Positions 33,557 to 49,599 of a stretch of DNA of 64,000 nucleotides are shown here, piece after piece. The stretch is from NCBI GenBank assembly GCA_027186245.1, contig CP114499.1, positions 5,461,001 through 5,525,000 on the forward strand, written 5' to 3'. Each line of letters begins with the position of its first letter. The first letter of the stretch is position 1. This DNA is from Coriaria nepalensis (lineage: Eukaryota > Streptophyta > Magnoliopsida > Cucurbitales > Coriariaceae). The translations under genes and the position numbers were made by a program. The notes below the pieces were generated by a model that saw only the letters and a list, made by a program, of their open reading frames with translations, was not told the DNA's origin and ran no database searches.

Positions 33557-35646
33557 GTTATGTAAAGAGAAAATCAGGCACCTATTCTTCTTTCAAACAA
33601 TCCCTTGCAACAGTGCAAGGATAACATAATTAGGCAAAAATCATTCACCTTTCTTGTTGCTGGTGTTCTGACTCATAAAGTAGATCAAGTAGAGTTTTGT
33701 CAAACTATTTGCCCTAATATATAACCACATTTGCAGTATAGAGATATTACAGGAATCCCAGATTTGTAAAGAATGGTCGGGTTTTTCTTTTCTCAGATAG
33801 AGAAATGTCTGTAGAGAGAAGCCTGATTTAACACCATTTTGTTACTGTCTCTGAAACACATAAGAGTTTCTCCCCCTCACATTAAAGACTTTGGTACTTC
33901 TGAAAAATTTATGTAAGTAGCCTTCACAGAGTAAAGTACATTCTCCTTTTCCGTTTTGATGATACATATTTTGTTTTACTGGCTTGTTATATTATTAGTT
34001 AATCAATCAAGTAGAGCTTATTAATCTCAATTTATCAATAAATAATTGCAAATTAAACTAATCAAGAAACTAACAAAGAAAATATTTGGTAGCATGAAAA
34101 GAATGTGTGTAAAAGAAGAACCCATGTATGTATCTATCAACAATTAAGAATAAATAAATAAATATAAATTTGAATGCCTACCAACTCATTGACCAGAACT
34201 TACCTACCTACCTCTTTACTCCTTAGTCCTCCCCCCACCACACCATCGAACAACGAAACATGTACCAAAACAGAAAAGGAAACCAATTAGAACCTCTTTT
34301 TTTTTTAGTATCTGACCAACCTTTTTTATTTATTTATTTTTTTTAAATTTTAATTACATGTTTTATTTTTCTCTTTTTTAAGAAATTATTATTATTATTA
34401 TTATTCATAATCAAATTTGGATTAGTATGTTACCCCTCATGGAATTTTTGTAATAATAATATAAAAACATTTTTGTCATTTATAATTATGAATTATTATT
34501 TGATAATTTTTCGGGATAAATATGAGTTATGTATTCTTCTTATCTTTTTATATCCGAGATTTTTCTTAGAAAAATATATGAATCACGTATTTTTCTTATT
34601 TTCTCGATATTTTATAAAAATATCGAGAATATATTCTTAAAAGAATTCTTTTAAAAATTTAAAAAGAAAATAAATTAATAACAAAAGAACAAGAATTTAA
34701 AAGACGGGGAAGGTTGCATGGGATCACAATTGTCAAAAAAAAAAATTGCTAATTTTTTATTTATTTATTTATAGTTTTTACGTTGAATTATTGAAAAGAA
34801 TCAAAGTGGCAAAACTCCCCCCTACATTTCCTCTTGTTTTGTTACCGAAACAAACATGAAAAATTTAAAAGCTTATTATTATGCATGCAAAAAGACATAC
34901 GTTATTATGGACTGACTCCTCTGACAGTTTGTTTGTAGAAAGAAAACATAAATTTTTGGTCAATAAAATAATTCCCTTTATCTCTATCCAAAAGGTATCT
35001 AATTTTTATGTGACACATTTTCATAGCAAAAAGTTTTGGTAACTCATGTTATATCAACCAATATATTTGTAGGCAGTAAATATAGATTATATTGTGATTT
35101 GATGGATCTAAATCATACGTAAAGATAATATAAAGATATAATAATTTATTTAAGATGTTATTTTTTTTAACTGTAAATTCTTGCTTAGCAAAATGTTTAA
35201 GCTGGTAAGTATATCTCATAATCATTAGTTAATTGCTTGCGTATGTATTATCAAAAAGGTTTAGAGAAGGGGGAATGTCTCTTTCTAATCCATGCTTTTG
35301 ATTAGTGGAGCAGTAGTTGCGGTTGTTGTTGATTCAGTGGATGAAAGAGTAAATTTCTGTCCGAAATTCAAAACGTGAATGCAAAAACATAATTGCATGT
35401 AAATCAAAGAATACTTTAATTTATACAAAGAAGAAAAAAAAAAATTGGAAAAATCAGTGCACGAAATTTTGGAATATTAGTGAGTGGATCTCATAATTTC
35501 CAAATAGGAATTTATTCACGAATAATGATAATTCCTAACTAGATAATAATAAATATTATTCTTTCAAAAAAAAAAAAGAAAAAAAGAAAGAAGGTGGGTT
35601 TGATAGTAAATGAAAAGGGTGGTTGAGGTCAAAATCAGGTAATGTT

Positions 35647-35684
<38 letters not shown>

Positions 35685-36501
35685 GTTGCCAAAAGTAATG
35701 TTTTAGATTCAATGTGCTGACTTTTGTTGTAATAAAAATGAAAGGTGTTGCCATATCCGGTCGGTATTCATATTTGTGTTGCGGACATGACATGAGCTCC
35801 TGCCTCTACGGCTCTACATAAGTTTGACCGCTAGTTTTCTTCCTTAAAAAAGCAACGAACTTCGTATCGTTATTACGATCCTACAGAAGTTTGACCTAGA
35901 TAACTTCCCTTTTTCCATTCTGCTCAGTTCATTTACTTAGAATATTTTTGGATAGATCTAGTCCACGTATAAAAACAAAAATGAGATCAAAAGATTTGAT
36001 ACCCGTTGGAGAAGGAATTCCCATTTTTGATTGGCAGCCATCAAAAAGATATTGAGTTTGATCATCAAACTAATTAAAACTAATCAAAGTTAATCAAACT
36101 CCATTTTATATATACCTCGAAGGTTTATTATTGCCGTTATTTTGGTCATGTCTGGCTGGATGATTGTCTTAAAATCAACAACACTTTCAATTTCACTTAA
36201 AATGAAACAGAACATAAAGTACAAATAGCATCTCGACAATTCTACTTAACCGGGGGTTGAGAACAACAATTCAAACAGTAAACATTATTCAACAACACAG
36301 ACGCAGTACAAACAACAGATAGGCGGATTCACTAATTATACCATACCTTGTAAAACATGCATCTCATCAGCATTTCAAGCTTCCTTATATATCACAAACT
36401 TTTCTGCCTCTTCCCAATAACAACATCAAGGAAAGATTCTCGAATATTATCTTCAAATACACAGATGTTACCGCAACACTCTCCTCGTGTTTTTATAACA
36501 T
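33557..36501. other. AT-rich intergenic DNA
   Basis: The MED26 3' UTR probably ends near 33950 and the beta-tubulin 3' UTR begins near 36200. Between them are AT-rich sequence, an (ATT)n tract near 34387 and an (AT)n plus T run at about 35648-35684. No gene is recognised. Confidence 0.65.
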
Positions 36502-38105
<1,604 letters not shown>

Positions 38106-38586
38106 TTTGCACCTGATCAGTAAACAAAATGCAAAATGAAGATCAACAAAAACCTTAAGAGTTCGCAGAAGAATTCTAGAACTGATTAGAACTTGAACTC
38201 AATAAGAAAATGATAGATCAAATCTGAAAACTTTTTCAAAGTATGTAAGAAGTTGAAATCATCAACCTCTCAAGCTTTTATATAACTCAATTACTTTAAA
38301 TTTCAGAATCAAGCAGAAAAGGGATTAGGCAGTGCAATACAGAGTTCTTTAGAAAATTGAGTTATCTACTTTCCAGGAGATAAAGTAGAAGCAATGAAAA
38401 CTAAGATATAAAAGACTAAAACCATTACAGCCAAATTCAGAGAATTAATAACAAAAACATTCCACTCGAATTGTTCAAGGGACATCAAATCTTTCTGAAA
38501 TGAAGCAATGCAATTACAGAAACGAGATCTAGCATTATAGAGACCCTTACCTCAAGTAGAAGAGAAAGTACGAGGCTAATGGAGAT

Positions 38587-38612
38587 GAGAGAGAGAGAGA
38601 GAGAGAGAGAGA
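38587..38612. repeat. (GA)n tract in the beta-tubulin leader
   Basis: About 13 GA units; CT-rich on the sense strand of the tubulin gene, as is common in plant 5' UTRs. Confidence 0.9.
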
Positions 38613-38656
38613 AACAGTTTCAGTGAAAATGGAGAAGAAGAAGAACCCTAAGGAAG

Positions 38657-38664
38657 TTTATATA
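38657..38664 (-). promoter_or_regulatory. Probable TATA box of the beta-tubulin gene
   Basis: TATATAAA on the minus strand lies about 45 bases upstream of the pyrimidine-rich leader. The location is judged by sequence and spacing only. Confidence 0.5.
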
Positions 38665-39859
38665 CCAGAGTGAGAGCAGACGGCATTAGTTGGCTCCTCC
38701 TCTTTTTCTCTGATAACCGCTGAATGCCGTAGGATCTGAGTAATGGACGGTAGATATAGAGTGATTTGTTATCAAAATTACGGACTCTCTGAAGACAGCC
38801 AATTGACATAAATACCCCCATTTAAATGTCGAAAATACCATTTGACTCGTGTCTAAAGAATGTCAGTTATAATAAAGTAGTAATATTAACATATAAGAAA
38901 ATAAGTAAATAAATTTCTCTCGTTATTTATAATTTATATCTTATTTTTTAGAAAATTCATTAAATATATTCAGCGGGTATCTATTTATTTAAGATATTAT
39001 TAGCTTAATAAAATTAATCGAGGTGGGGCATTTACGTCATTTCAGTGAAATCTAAACCAATAAAGACCCTGAGTAACGAAGGGATAAAATCGTCAATTCG
39101 GAAAAGAGCTAGGTTTAGATATTTTATTCATAGTGATCACTATTACCCAACCCATAGTCTAAGATACAGACAGACACATGAGCCGATCATATTGTTTTTC
39201 CATTTTTACTCTAATAATAAGTTAAGAGAAAGGGACAAATCTGGTCCGAGCAACTCACATGACATGAGCTGTTGTGACATGTGACTTCTCACTTCTACCC
39301 CCAAAAGAAAATCTAACCCCAGAAGATTCATTACAAGTAAAATATTAATAAGTGAAGTTAAGATGAGTGATCGGATCGAGATTTCACTAGGTTAGACGGA
39401 CGGTTTTGATTGACGAGCTCATGGAGTTGTTATGAGAATGATCGCAGTGGAGTAAGATTTAACATGAAAATAAAATATTAAAAAAAAATTTACCATAAAT
39501 TATAATAAATTTGATATCTTAAATCATATTATAATATAAAAGTAATATTTATAATTATAATTAAATTTAATATAAAAAATATATCAATAATAATAATAAT
39601 AAATTTACCCCAAATTTTGGTAGCAAATTGAGTGTGACATATGATTTGCTTGTTCTTTTAGGTCTTAAGCATCTTCCTCAACCTTTCAACCATTTATTTC
39701 TAAAAAATATGTACTTCATAAACCATTGCTTGCCAACACACCCAGATGCGAGATAATAATAACAAGGAAAACAAATACAGGTTTGAGTATCTAAAGAAAT
39801 TAGAGTAATTCATATATTGGTTATAAAACAAATTTCAAACACCAACTTGTTGGAGCAGC
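38665..39859. other. Intergenic DNA before the SCAB relic
   Basis: AT-rich DNA with no recognised exon. In particular, the missing 5' exons of the SCAB-like gene are not found here. Confidence 0.65.
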
Positions 39860-42071
39860 ACAAACTCTCTGATGAGGTTTCTAAAGAACTTTACTTTGAA
39901 TTGAATCTTGGTCTGGTTTTGTTTCTTTTTGCTATTTAATGTAATTTGTTGCATCTTGGAATCAAACATTCAGGCAAAGCTCAGAGAAGTTGCTTCTTTG
40001 GAGGGTCATGTTCTGTTGAAGAAGCTTAGAGATGCATTGGAGTATTTGAAAGGCCGGTTGGGCGGGCAGAATAAGGAGGATGTCGAAAAAGCTATCTCTA
40101 TGGTAATTAGTGTCAAGTAGCTAATCATTTTGGTTCTTTAGTTTGTTATCTCTGATTACTTATAATCTGTTCATCTCTATTTAGGTGGAAGCTCTGGCAG
40201 TTAAGTTGACTCAAAAAGAAGGAGAATTGATTCAAGGAAAATTCCAAGTGAAAAAGCTAGCAAACTTTCTCAAACAGGTCATTTCATTTCATTTCTCTTG
40301 TAATTGTTATTATTATAAGACAACTAGTGTAACAAGTTGCAGGTTCATTACATATAGGCTTCTGAAGATGCCAAGAAACTAGTGAACCGAGAAAAGTCGT
40401 TTGCTTGCGCCGAAATCGAGAGTGCAAGGGCTGTCGTGCAAAGAATGAGGGAGGTTTTCGAGCAACAGGAACGAAATTCAAAAGCTCCCAAAAAGAAGGC
40501 CCATGATTAGATTATATGTTTCTTGCATTAACCATTTGACATTAAACAATTTTGTAATGAGAGGACATGTTTTGTAAATTGTAATGAACAGGATGTAGAG
40601 GGACATGAACAGGCGGAGGTTCAAGAGGCTCGGAGAATTAAAGCATTGCATCAACCGGCCAAGGTGCATTGTTTGATTGTATCTTAACCGAGTTGGAACA
40701 TGTCAATTGTACTAAAAAGTTGTAGTTTAACCAAATTCATTGCAAACACCGGTTCTGTACGTGCAGGTGATGGACATGGAACTTGAGCTACATGCCCTGA
40801 AAACTCAGATTCAACACAAATATACCTTTTCTGTGAAGCTTCAGAAAGAGGTAAATATCAACAGATATGGCTTTCAACTTGTCTAAAATGATAATTAAAG
40901 ATCCTATACCAACAAATGTGGAACCTGATATCAAATCAGCAAGAGGGCTGAGGAGAGAAAATCCGGTTTGTATTACTTGGACGGTTCCGAAACTCTCAGT
41001 TCGTATTTACGAATTCACCCCTGTTCAGACATGGCCCCAAAACTTTCAAATTGTTCGATTCAGTGGTATCGAGTCTCATCGGAAGGCAGCCGCAAGGAAG
41101 TCATTTCAGGTACAAAAAATTGTCATCAAAATTTTCACTTATCTTGTAGGGTACCCTTTGGTAATCAAACTAACTGCCTTACATTTCCAGGCGCCAACAA
41201 ATCAATTTATGCGCCGGAACCTCTAGACGTCGGACGAGTTTTGCAAGTGGAAATATCTTCCGACACTGCTCGGAAAATCATTCTAGTAACAGCGGGCCCC
41301 ATTGATCCATGTTCGCTTTCATGTCAAATTGTTTCCAAGTATATATATATATATATATATTGATGTTTCTGAATAGAGATGATGACAATTTTAGTCTTGA
41401 ACAGCCGCTAGACTAAAAGCCTATGTGGATACGCTTATGCGAAAATCTAATTTTGATTTTAATGTAAGTGATCATTTCCAGTTCAAATATACTACCCCAT
41501 CATAATTATGATTAGTGAAATATTAACATCAGTTGTGGGCACTAGGTATTTTGAAGGTCACAATATCCGAGATGAACAGAAAAGATTATCCGTCGAATTC
41601 GGTTCATATATTTAATGTCGGGAAAATGAGAATGAAGCTTTGTAGAGGACGGATTACAAAGGCTAGGGAAATATATGCATCTACAATGCAGGTATAGTCA
41701 CACTATGATTTAGGTTTTGAAATGGAAACAGTATCTTACCCTTTGGAACATAATTAAACTTTGCATGAAGGGACAGTTCTTACTTTTAAGTTCAGTGTTT
41801 GACCTCTAGCTATGTGGAGTTAGAGGTGATCACGATAATGTAGCCAAAGCTTTGTTTTGGCAAGCAAGGAAGGGGCTCTCCTATGTGTTGACATTTGAAT
41901 CCGACCGAGACCGGAATGCAGCAATCACGCTCGCCCGGAAATATGCTCTTGATTCCAATGTACGTGTTCTTGAATTATTACGTTTCTTTTTCCTTTCATT
42001 ATATTCTTTCGAGACTTTGTTGACAAATCGAGTTGAAACATATGAATGAACAGGTTACGCTTGCTGGATGA
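39860..42071 (+). pseudogene. SCAB-like actin-binding protein gene, 5'-truncated
   Basis: Most of a stomatal-closure-related actin-binding protein is readable: coiled coil (AKLREVASLEGHVLLKKLRD, EALAVKLTQKEGELIQGKF, EIESARAVVQRMREVFEQQE, VMDMELELHALKTQI), Ig-like domain (GLYYLDGSETLSSYLRIHPC, SNCSIQWYRVSSEGSRKEV, ANKSIYAPEPLDVGRVLQVE) and PH-like domain (NSVHIFNVGKMRMKLCRGRI, ALFWQARKGLSYVLTFESDR, LARKYALDSN). The final exon ends VTLAG-stop. Missing or damaged: the actin-binding N-terminus (the family starts MTRVTRDF) is absent; the first remnant exon before 39974 has lost one base; the exon ending near 40498 has GC in place of a GT donor and otherwise runs to TAG at 40507; and the junction near 40856-40948 does not keep phase. 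Later exons are well conserved, so truncation may be recent. Family members bundle actin in guard cells. Confidence 0.8.
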
Positions 42072-42932
42072 AGTGTAGAGTTAATTTAAATTTTTTTTAT
42101 TATTGATTGATTTTTTCTTCTTTTTATTTTTTGGGGCTTTTGGTGTGTGCCTGCGTGTTTGTTGTTGTGACTGGTTTTCCACTGATCGGGTTGTGTCGTT
42201 TTAGGCCTCCTTTTTTTTGGTTGTGTGCCTAATCGTCCGCTTTTTAAGACCTATTCCGTATTATCAATTGGTTCATTGCGTGCTAACTTTGTGTGTGATA
42301 GCACTTTTCTTTTTAGTATTAGGACAAAGTACTCCCACGCATATCAACAAGAGACCGATTTATCTCAACTTCACAATATTAATGTAATAATGTGAAAGTG
42401 TTGTATAGCTAAAATTGATCTATTCACTATTGACACGATCTATCCATCCGAGAATCTCTCTTATAAACAAGAAAAGGTCCAGTATTCGACGAAGTGGGGT
42501 GGTCTCCATGCGCAACACATGCCTCCTCCGAATCCGAAGTTCTAAGTCATTGATTTCTCATGTCCCATGAGGGGCACATCATATAGCCGTGTTCTAATAG
42601 AAAGACATAACAGGAATGAAGTGGGTTCTCTCTCAGGCAATCAAATTCGATTAACTAGTTTATTGTCTACTAGAAAGGAATGATCATATTATTAAATGTA
42701 TGACAGCAATGGATAAAAGAAGATAGAGAAAAGATGAGGTTCAAGAAAGAGTGTAAGAATCCTTATAGTCCCCCTTCACCAAACTAAGACCAACAGCTTT
42801 TTTAGAACATAGGTCCAAACAAAACAAATTTAACCATACGCGATAGACTGTTCCCTGTATATATATAAGTAATAGAATCTGAGTTTTAAAAAACAATCAA
42901 CAGAGTAATGTCCAACCTTTCTAAACTCCCCA
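42072..42932. other. Intergenic DNA, possibly old repeat sequence
   Basis: Bases about 42300-42720 have a different texture from the AT-rich flanks but contain no reading frame I recognise. No LTR pair is visible. Confidence 0.45.
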
Positions 42933-45187
42933 CTAGTGGTTTTGCGAATTGTCAAAGCTCAGGGGTTGCTGGCAGAATGGAGCCTACAATAATATAGGAG
43001 GTGAAAATAAATTAAAATAAAATGATATCAGATCCAAAAAATGCACACACTTTTGTTGTAATATACACTCAATTTCAACTAACCTGGAAAACAGCATGTC
43101 TGAATTGATTATGAGAGTGTGCATACATCATAGCAGCACTCTGCCACTGCACATAAGCTGCATCTCTAGGAGACTGGTTCAACCCAAATGCGCAGAACGG
43201 GCTTACAACAGGACTTGAGGAGGGCCCATATCCAACAGAACCTTGAGCCCTTGGCATATGACCCATTGCAGAATAACCAGTATCATATGGCTGAAATGGA
43301 CCTTGCATCTTTTGCATGGAGAAGAAGGGAGCCATATTTATGCTTTGATTTGTTGGGAGGTTCCTAACATATCTGTATCAGCAAAAAAAAAAAACAAACT
43401 CGGTTTAATTGTCATAACAAGGAATTTTTTTTTTTTTTTTTACCTCTTTCTCTTGGCCAAAAGTCATAACAAGGATTAGTAACAAAGAAAAGAAAACAGA
43501 AACATTACCTTTCATAACTACGATCATAATCTGGGTCACTGCGGTCCTTTTCTCTGTCCCTGTAAATGGCAACTCGAGAAGCTGTCCCAGAAGAATCACT
43601 GCCACTAATATTTTTGTCTACATCATTTGTATTATAAGTCCTAAATCCTTCACTCTCACCCATACTACTCAAACCTATGTGTTTCTCATCCTCTGTTACA
43701 GCCTGAGACAGTGTTTCTACTGACTCCGGACTGCTAAGAGTACTAAAAATTCGAGCTCTTGCCCTATCATACTCTTCCTTCCTCTCTTCCACACTTCTTA
43801 CAGAACTTCTTTTTAATCCACCATCTGGTGCATTTTCAGATGTCCTATTAGGCCTAGGCTTTATGGCAATCTTGATCTGCTCGTTTCTATTGATTTCAAA
43901 CTGTTTAGCGGGTATTTCTGATAACCGGACTGGAGGGGATTTTTCTTCCAGTGTTTTCCTGACCAAGATTCTATTTCCCTGACCATCTAAGCTGGTTTCT
44001 TGAACCATAGTCTGGAGACCATAGTGTTGAGCAACTCTATGGGCTGCTAGTCGAAGATATGAGGTGGGAAAATGTTGGAACTCAAACACTTGCTGGTCAG
44101 GATTTAGCAGAAACTTCTCGACATCTAGTTCCATTCGCAAGACTGAAAAGAATTTAGAAGAAACTTGTTCATCAAATACACTATTATAACATGGTCCTAA
44201 AATGTATAGATATGTATAAGAGTAAGAAAATACAATTCTATGCAGATCGATCACACTAAACTTATAATATCATAACATTAATCCTTGAATACTTTGCTCT
44301 CTACAGATTATAATTAAAGCTCGATGTTATCTCCACATACGAATACGTCTTACAATGCATATAGTTTTACCAACTATGTCATTTTTCTTTTCTTCATTGA
44401 CTAACAAACCAACTTAACTAACCTTCTCCCTTCCGCCTAAAATTGGTACTACCACCATCCACATCCTAATCTCATTTTTTACTATACTTCCATATCAGCA
44501 TCCGTCTCACCACTCTCATATAGACTAATATATTTAGCTTCTCTATAATCCAATCATTTTGTACTTCGTCCCAAACTATCAATTCAACTTTACATAATTC
44601 ACTATTCAAGTTCATATATTATAAGTTCAAATGCAACCCAAATTCAATTTCCCCAGTCTCCACTTCAGATATCCACCTTTTACTCTTATAATTCGCCATT
44701 TAACTTCCCTTGTTTTGACTAAGAGGTTTGTGTCTACAAAACAAGATCCCTATTAGAAGATAAAACCAGATGAATTGCTGATATTTTTTAAGCAAACAAA
44801 CAGCCACATGTCCTCAATCCAAAACCAGATCTGACATAATTACGGCCCCGCCTTAACGAAAACTCCAATTGATAAAAAATCATTCGAGCCCTAAACCTAA
44901 ATAAATCCAATCTGAAAACTAAACAAAAAATTTAACTTAAAAAACATGAAAGAAAAAATGGACAATTCAGCTAGAAGCTCTAATGAATCCAACAAAACAC
45001 AGAAAAAAGAATCGAACTTGAAGCGAAATTAGGGTCTATAAGACAATTTAAAAATAACTAAATGGTACTGACTGGTGAGACGGTGGCGAGGATTCTGTAG
45101 AGCCTCGACCAAGAAGGGGTCAACCATGGCCTCTTTCTCTTTAAGCCCTTGTAGAGGCCCATCGGAGGAAGCAGACGACGGATCCAT
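42933..45187 (-). CDS. R3H-SUZ domain RNA-binding protein
   Basis: Four exons, 45073-45187, 43509-44142, 43084-43372 and 42933-42983, join to 362 residues. After MDPSSASSDGPLQGLKEKEA, the R3H domain occupies about residues 35-100, with NPRHRLTILRMELDVEKFLL and RLAAHRVAQHYGLQTMV; the Arg-x3-His motif RLAAH is intact. The SUZ domain follows with EERKEEYDRARARIFS. The C-terminal third is Gly/Pro/Ser/Gln-rich and disordered, ending PLSFDNSQNH. The pair R3H-SUZ indicates single-stranded nucleic acid, probably mRNA, binding. I recall At2g40960 and At3g56680 as the Arabidopsis homologues, both about 350 residues. TGGGCC/GGGCTT (site II) elements cluster around 45670-45740 upstream, a promoter feature common in translation and RNA genes. 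The first intron is about 930 bases. Confidence 0.92.
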
Positions 45188-48100
45188 GGCAAAAATTCAC
45201 CTCTCCTATCTCCGTAAAACAATTCTGCTTCGAATCTTCCAGAAGGTTCTTCTTCCCCTTGGAATAAGAAGAAGATGAAGAAGAATAAGAAGGGTCAAGA
45301 AGAACAGGAAGACGGTTTAATTCTGCTAACCATTTAAGATTAGAGAAAAGGGAGAAGAAGAGACAACCCCTCTTTCTTATCCACCAGACAAGGAGAAAGA
45401 GAGGGTAAAGAGGAAGGTGGACGGAGCATTTGACCGTGATTTTATAGTCTTAATTTTCTCTGTAATTAATTAATTAATTAATTAATTTTTTTCTGAAAAT
45501 TATTTTCTTCTTCCCAAAAAAAAAAAGGAAGAAATAATGTGAAAAGAGCGAAGGAAAGGAAACGACGTCAAAATCTTTTTTCCCACCCAAAAGTCGGACT
45601 TCCCGGTTTCTTCTTCTCAGTCTGTTCCTTTCTTAAATTTCCAATGGACCGTATGATATAAAAAGACGTCAAATGGGCTTTTACTAGGCCTGGGGTTGTT
45701 GGGCCAAGTCTCGTTTGTGCTTCTCGGCCTTTGGGCTTGTTAAAATTAAACTAATTAAACGTGTTTGGTGATTATGGGAAGTTTAGTTTTTACCAATTTG
45801 TGTCTGTTGTGAATTTTTTAGTTATTTCTATTACTCTTTTTTACAATCACTGTTCATTTTAAAACACATTAATATATATTATTTATATATTTTATATGTG
45901 TTATTTATGTAAAGTATTTAATTAATTATATATTATAATATTAATTATTTTAAAATATTTTTCTTATTTAAAATTAAATAATAATAAAAACAAATTTTAT
46001 AAGCCAACACAATATGAAATATATATTTTATAATATATCATTATATCAGTATCATGCCGTGTCCTTAACTAATTATAGCACGATATTCAAGAGCCAAGTT
46101 AAATCGTACTAAAAAAAAAAAACATTCTAAATTATAATCCATTAATTTGTTTTCCAATTAATTTTTACCACACGCATGTATTATCAAACAAAGATGTAAA
46201 GTAACGAAGATTTTTCCACGAAGCAAAATTTTTTGTCATTGGTTTGAGAGGTTTATGATTGCTTAGAATTGGTATCTACGACACATATGTCCCCTTTTCT
46301 TTTTTTTTTTTAATTTTTTTTTAATAGGTGTAACCTCAAAATTTATATAGTCCATAATAATAATAGCCATAAGGTAAGAGAAAGATTCCATTTTCATTTT
46401 TATACCATTAATAATTTGGATGGATACAAAACAAGGACCTCACTATTGCCTATTGGTCATGTATAGGTCAAAAATTATAAATTAGGGACTTGGTTGAAAT
46501 CCAAATTCATCATTGGTTTCAAAGTTTCCGATGTGATTTGATCTTCAAAATTATCTTAAATTTGTGGGGATTAATTATCTAACTTTGATCATCATTGGGT
46601 TCTCTCTTCCTCATTCTCTTTGGTTGATATTATGGATTTTGATTGTTTTATTTCAAATTTGAACTATACTTTTTCTTATTGTATTTTTACTTGATCTCTT
46701 GAGTTTTTGTTTACTTGTTTTATTATTTTCTTTTTTGAAAATAATATTTTTATAAGAAAAAAGAAAAAATATATATTTTTGGTCATTCTTAAGTAACGTA
46801 TTTTATGGCTTCGAATGAGTATGAATAAAAATAAATAAAATAAATTTGATTATATTTTAACTGTGATTTTAAAAATATCATTTTATTCTATGATCCATTT
46901 CAAAATTCTCTCAAAATTCATTAGTGTCATTCGCTTTTAGGAGGTCGAAATGGATTGAAATCGTTAAGAAATATTATCAATTTATTATCACCCAATTTTT
47001 ATTTTTTTTAAAAGTGCTTTATTTATGGATCTGTGCAAAGTTATTTTATTAACTTTTTTTTTTTTAGAATCAAAATGATCATTCCAACTTATTTGGTAAT
47101 AATTTTGAGATATTATACTGCCACGTGAGATATCGGTCCGTTCATCTCAATGCCTTGAGGCTTTCGACCTTTTGACCCGTCGACCTCAAACCGATATATG
47201 AGACGTCGGCTTGGCTGACAATTCATACTGGGTACAATTACCGCATTATACCAAGAATAAACTGCACCGAATACGTACTGCTTTGGATACTTCTACAACT
47301 AGCCAGTTACAATTACAGGTACTTGTACGAATTGGCCAAGTCCTACAAAAAAAAAAATGAATTAGAAAACTAGGGTTAATGGATTAATTCATTCTCATTA
47401 GTTATTTAACTTGTGGATATAACTTAATTGACATAAAAATAAAAGAAAAAAAGAATGTGGGCTACACCACTACGCTTAAATGAATCCTATTATATATCTT
47501 AGACAAGTCTTGCGGCTTAAGTTGTTTCGAGTGTACAGAGACAGCATTCTGATTCTGATGTTGCCATGCATCATTAGTCGCCATGTGGTTAAAGAGAGTG
47601 GTTATTATCTTTCCTTAAGGGAAAAACCCAAAAGCTAATCCTATTAATTTAGTTTTGTTTGTTTAATAGTAGTGTTAAATGTTAATTATAGGTTAAAATT
47701 GGATCTACACTTAGTGTAAAAGTCATTAAAAAAAATGAAGAGTTAAAAACTATGCATGTAATGTTACGGTTTTATGACCATGAGTTTTTTCACCTAACCC
47801 TTTCATTATTTATGATTAAGTTGCCTCTTTGATACATTAATCTTGCTGTTCTTCTCCAAGCACTCTTGCTTGATAAATTTTTAAAGACGGACATGTGTAT
47901 CGTAAAATTGATTATAATAATCTCATATAAATTTTGATATAATATATAATAATAATATTTATAATTATAATTGATAAACTTTTTGAATTAATCGATTTAC
48001 TTAAAATTTTATTTTTATACAAACAAATTAGCTTTTTTGTGATAAATTTTCACTAGCTTTGTAATGAAGTATGTAATAATAATGATAAATATTATTGATT

Positions 48101-49599
48101 ATCAAAATATTAAAAGTTCTCCTCTCATTTTAGTAAAAAAGCTTTTTTAAGGAGAAAAAACACAAATGGTCGAGAACCTTTAATCATAATTTTAGGAGTT
48201 TCTTTTCCAAACTTAAAATATTATTATTATTATTATTTTATTGAAGATATCTAAATATTTAAGAAATATGCTATTAACTGTTATGTATATATATTTATTG
48301 TTAAAAATATTATATCTTATATTTAAAAAATTAATATATCAAAAAGATAAGTTAATTTCTCTCATCGTCAATTGATTTTGAGATGAAAACTTAAATTTCT
48401 ATATTTATTATTTATATTAAATATATTTATATAATTATTATCATTCATCTAATATGTAATTTTATCTTTATAAAATAAAATCTTCTCTTTTACTACTATA
48501 CAAAAAAAAAAAACTTTAATCATGTGAATCAAATTTATTTATTTTTCCTTGTAATTAATTTTTTGCTTTCTAATAAGAAGTTGAACAAGAACATTTCATT
48601 ATAATCGAAGAATAATATTCAAGAGACAAAAAAAAAAAAAAAAAATTTAATTTTAAGTTTATAGAGAAGGAATTTAACATAAACATATATATAATAAGCA
48701 AGAGACAAAAAAAAAAGAAGATGAAATTAATAATTAAGGCCAATTTTCCTCACCATCATATTTAGTAGTATTGGTCAAAATACTAGAATCCCACAACATT
48801 GGTTCTTAATCAATCAAAGCTCTCACTTATGAATTTATGAACATATTAATTTTTATAGCTTCTCAACATCAAATACAAAAATATATGATGGATGTGAAAG
48901 CATAGTGCAATAGAGCCAATAATAGTTTGATATATATATAATATATAGTTGCCACTTGGAGTTACATTGAAAATCTTGAATAAATCTTAGTATTTATTAG
49001 ATGTAAGGAGTATCGAAAGAAAAATAATTATAAATAAAAAAAAATCGTGAAGTAAATTACAAATAGGAGATATGGATTGAAATGCCTTGATTTGTCCCAT
49101 CATCACAAGAGGGTCGTTATGTTTAATATTAATATAATATATTATTAATAAATTAATTCTTTTTATAATTATAAATATTAATTTTATATTATATCAATTA
49201 TCTTAATATAATTATATTTAAAAAATATTTTCTCTTTTAAAATAAAATTTATTTTCACAATAATCCTTGAGATTAATGCACGAGATTATCTTACTATAGA
49301 GCACTTCTCATGTAAAATTCAATAATCTGCAACATTTCAAGCTAACACGACAGTATTGCAAAGCAAATGGGATCTAAGGAAAAAACACTCTGTGGTCTAA
49401 ATTTTAAAGTACGAAACTGTCCTTAACTGTCCCCAAGAACAGATAATGTAAGAGGTTAAAAGGTATAACATAATCTAACTGAAATATAAAAAAGCATATA
49501 ATAAAAATGTTGATTAATTAGAATAATAATGATAAACAGTTAAGTAATATTAATTATTTTATTTTATGGTTGTTCTTCTTCTTCTTCCACTCTTAACAC
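45188..49599. other. Long AT-rich intergenic region
   Basis: The presumed R3H promoter is on the left (to about 45800). The rest is AT-rich with TTAA, AT and poly-A tracts. A GC-richer island at about 47100-47360 has no recognisable coding content and may be part of an old transposon. No gene is supported. Confidence 0.6.
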
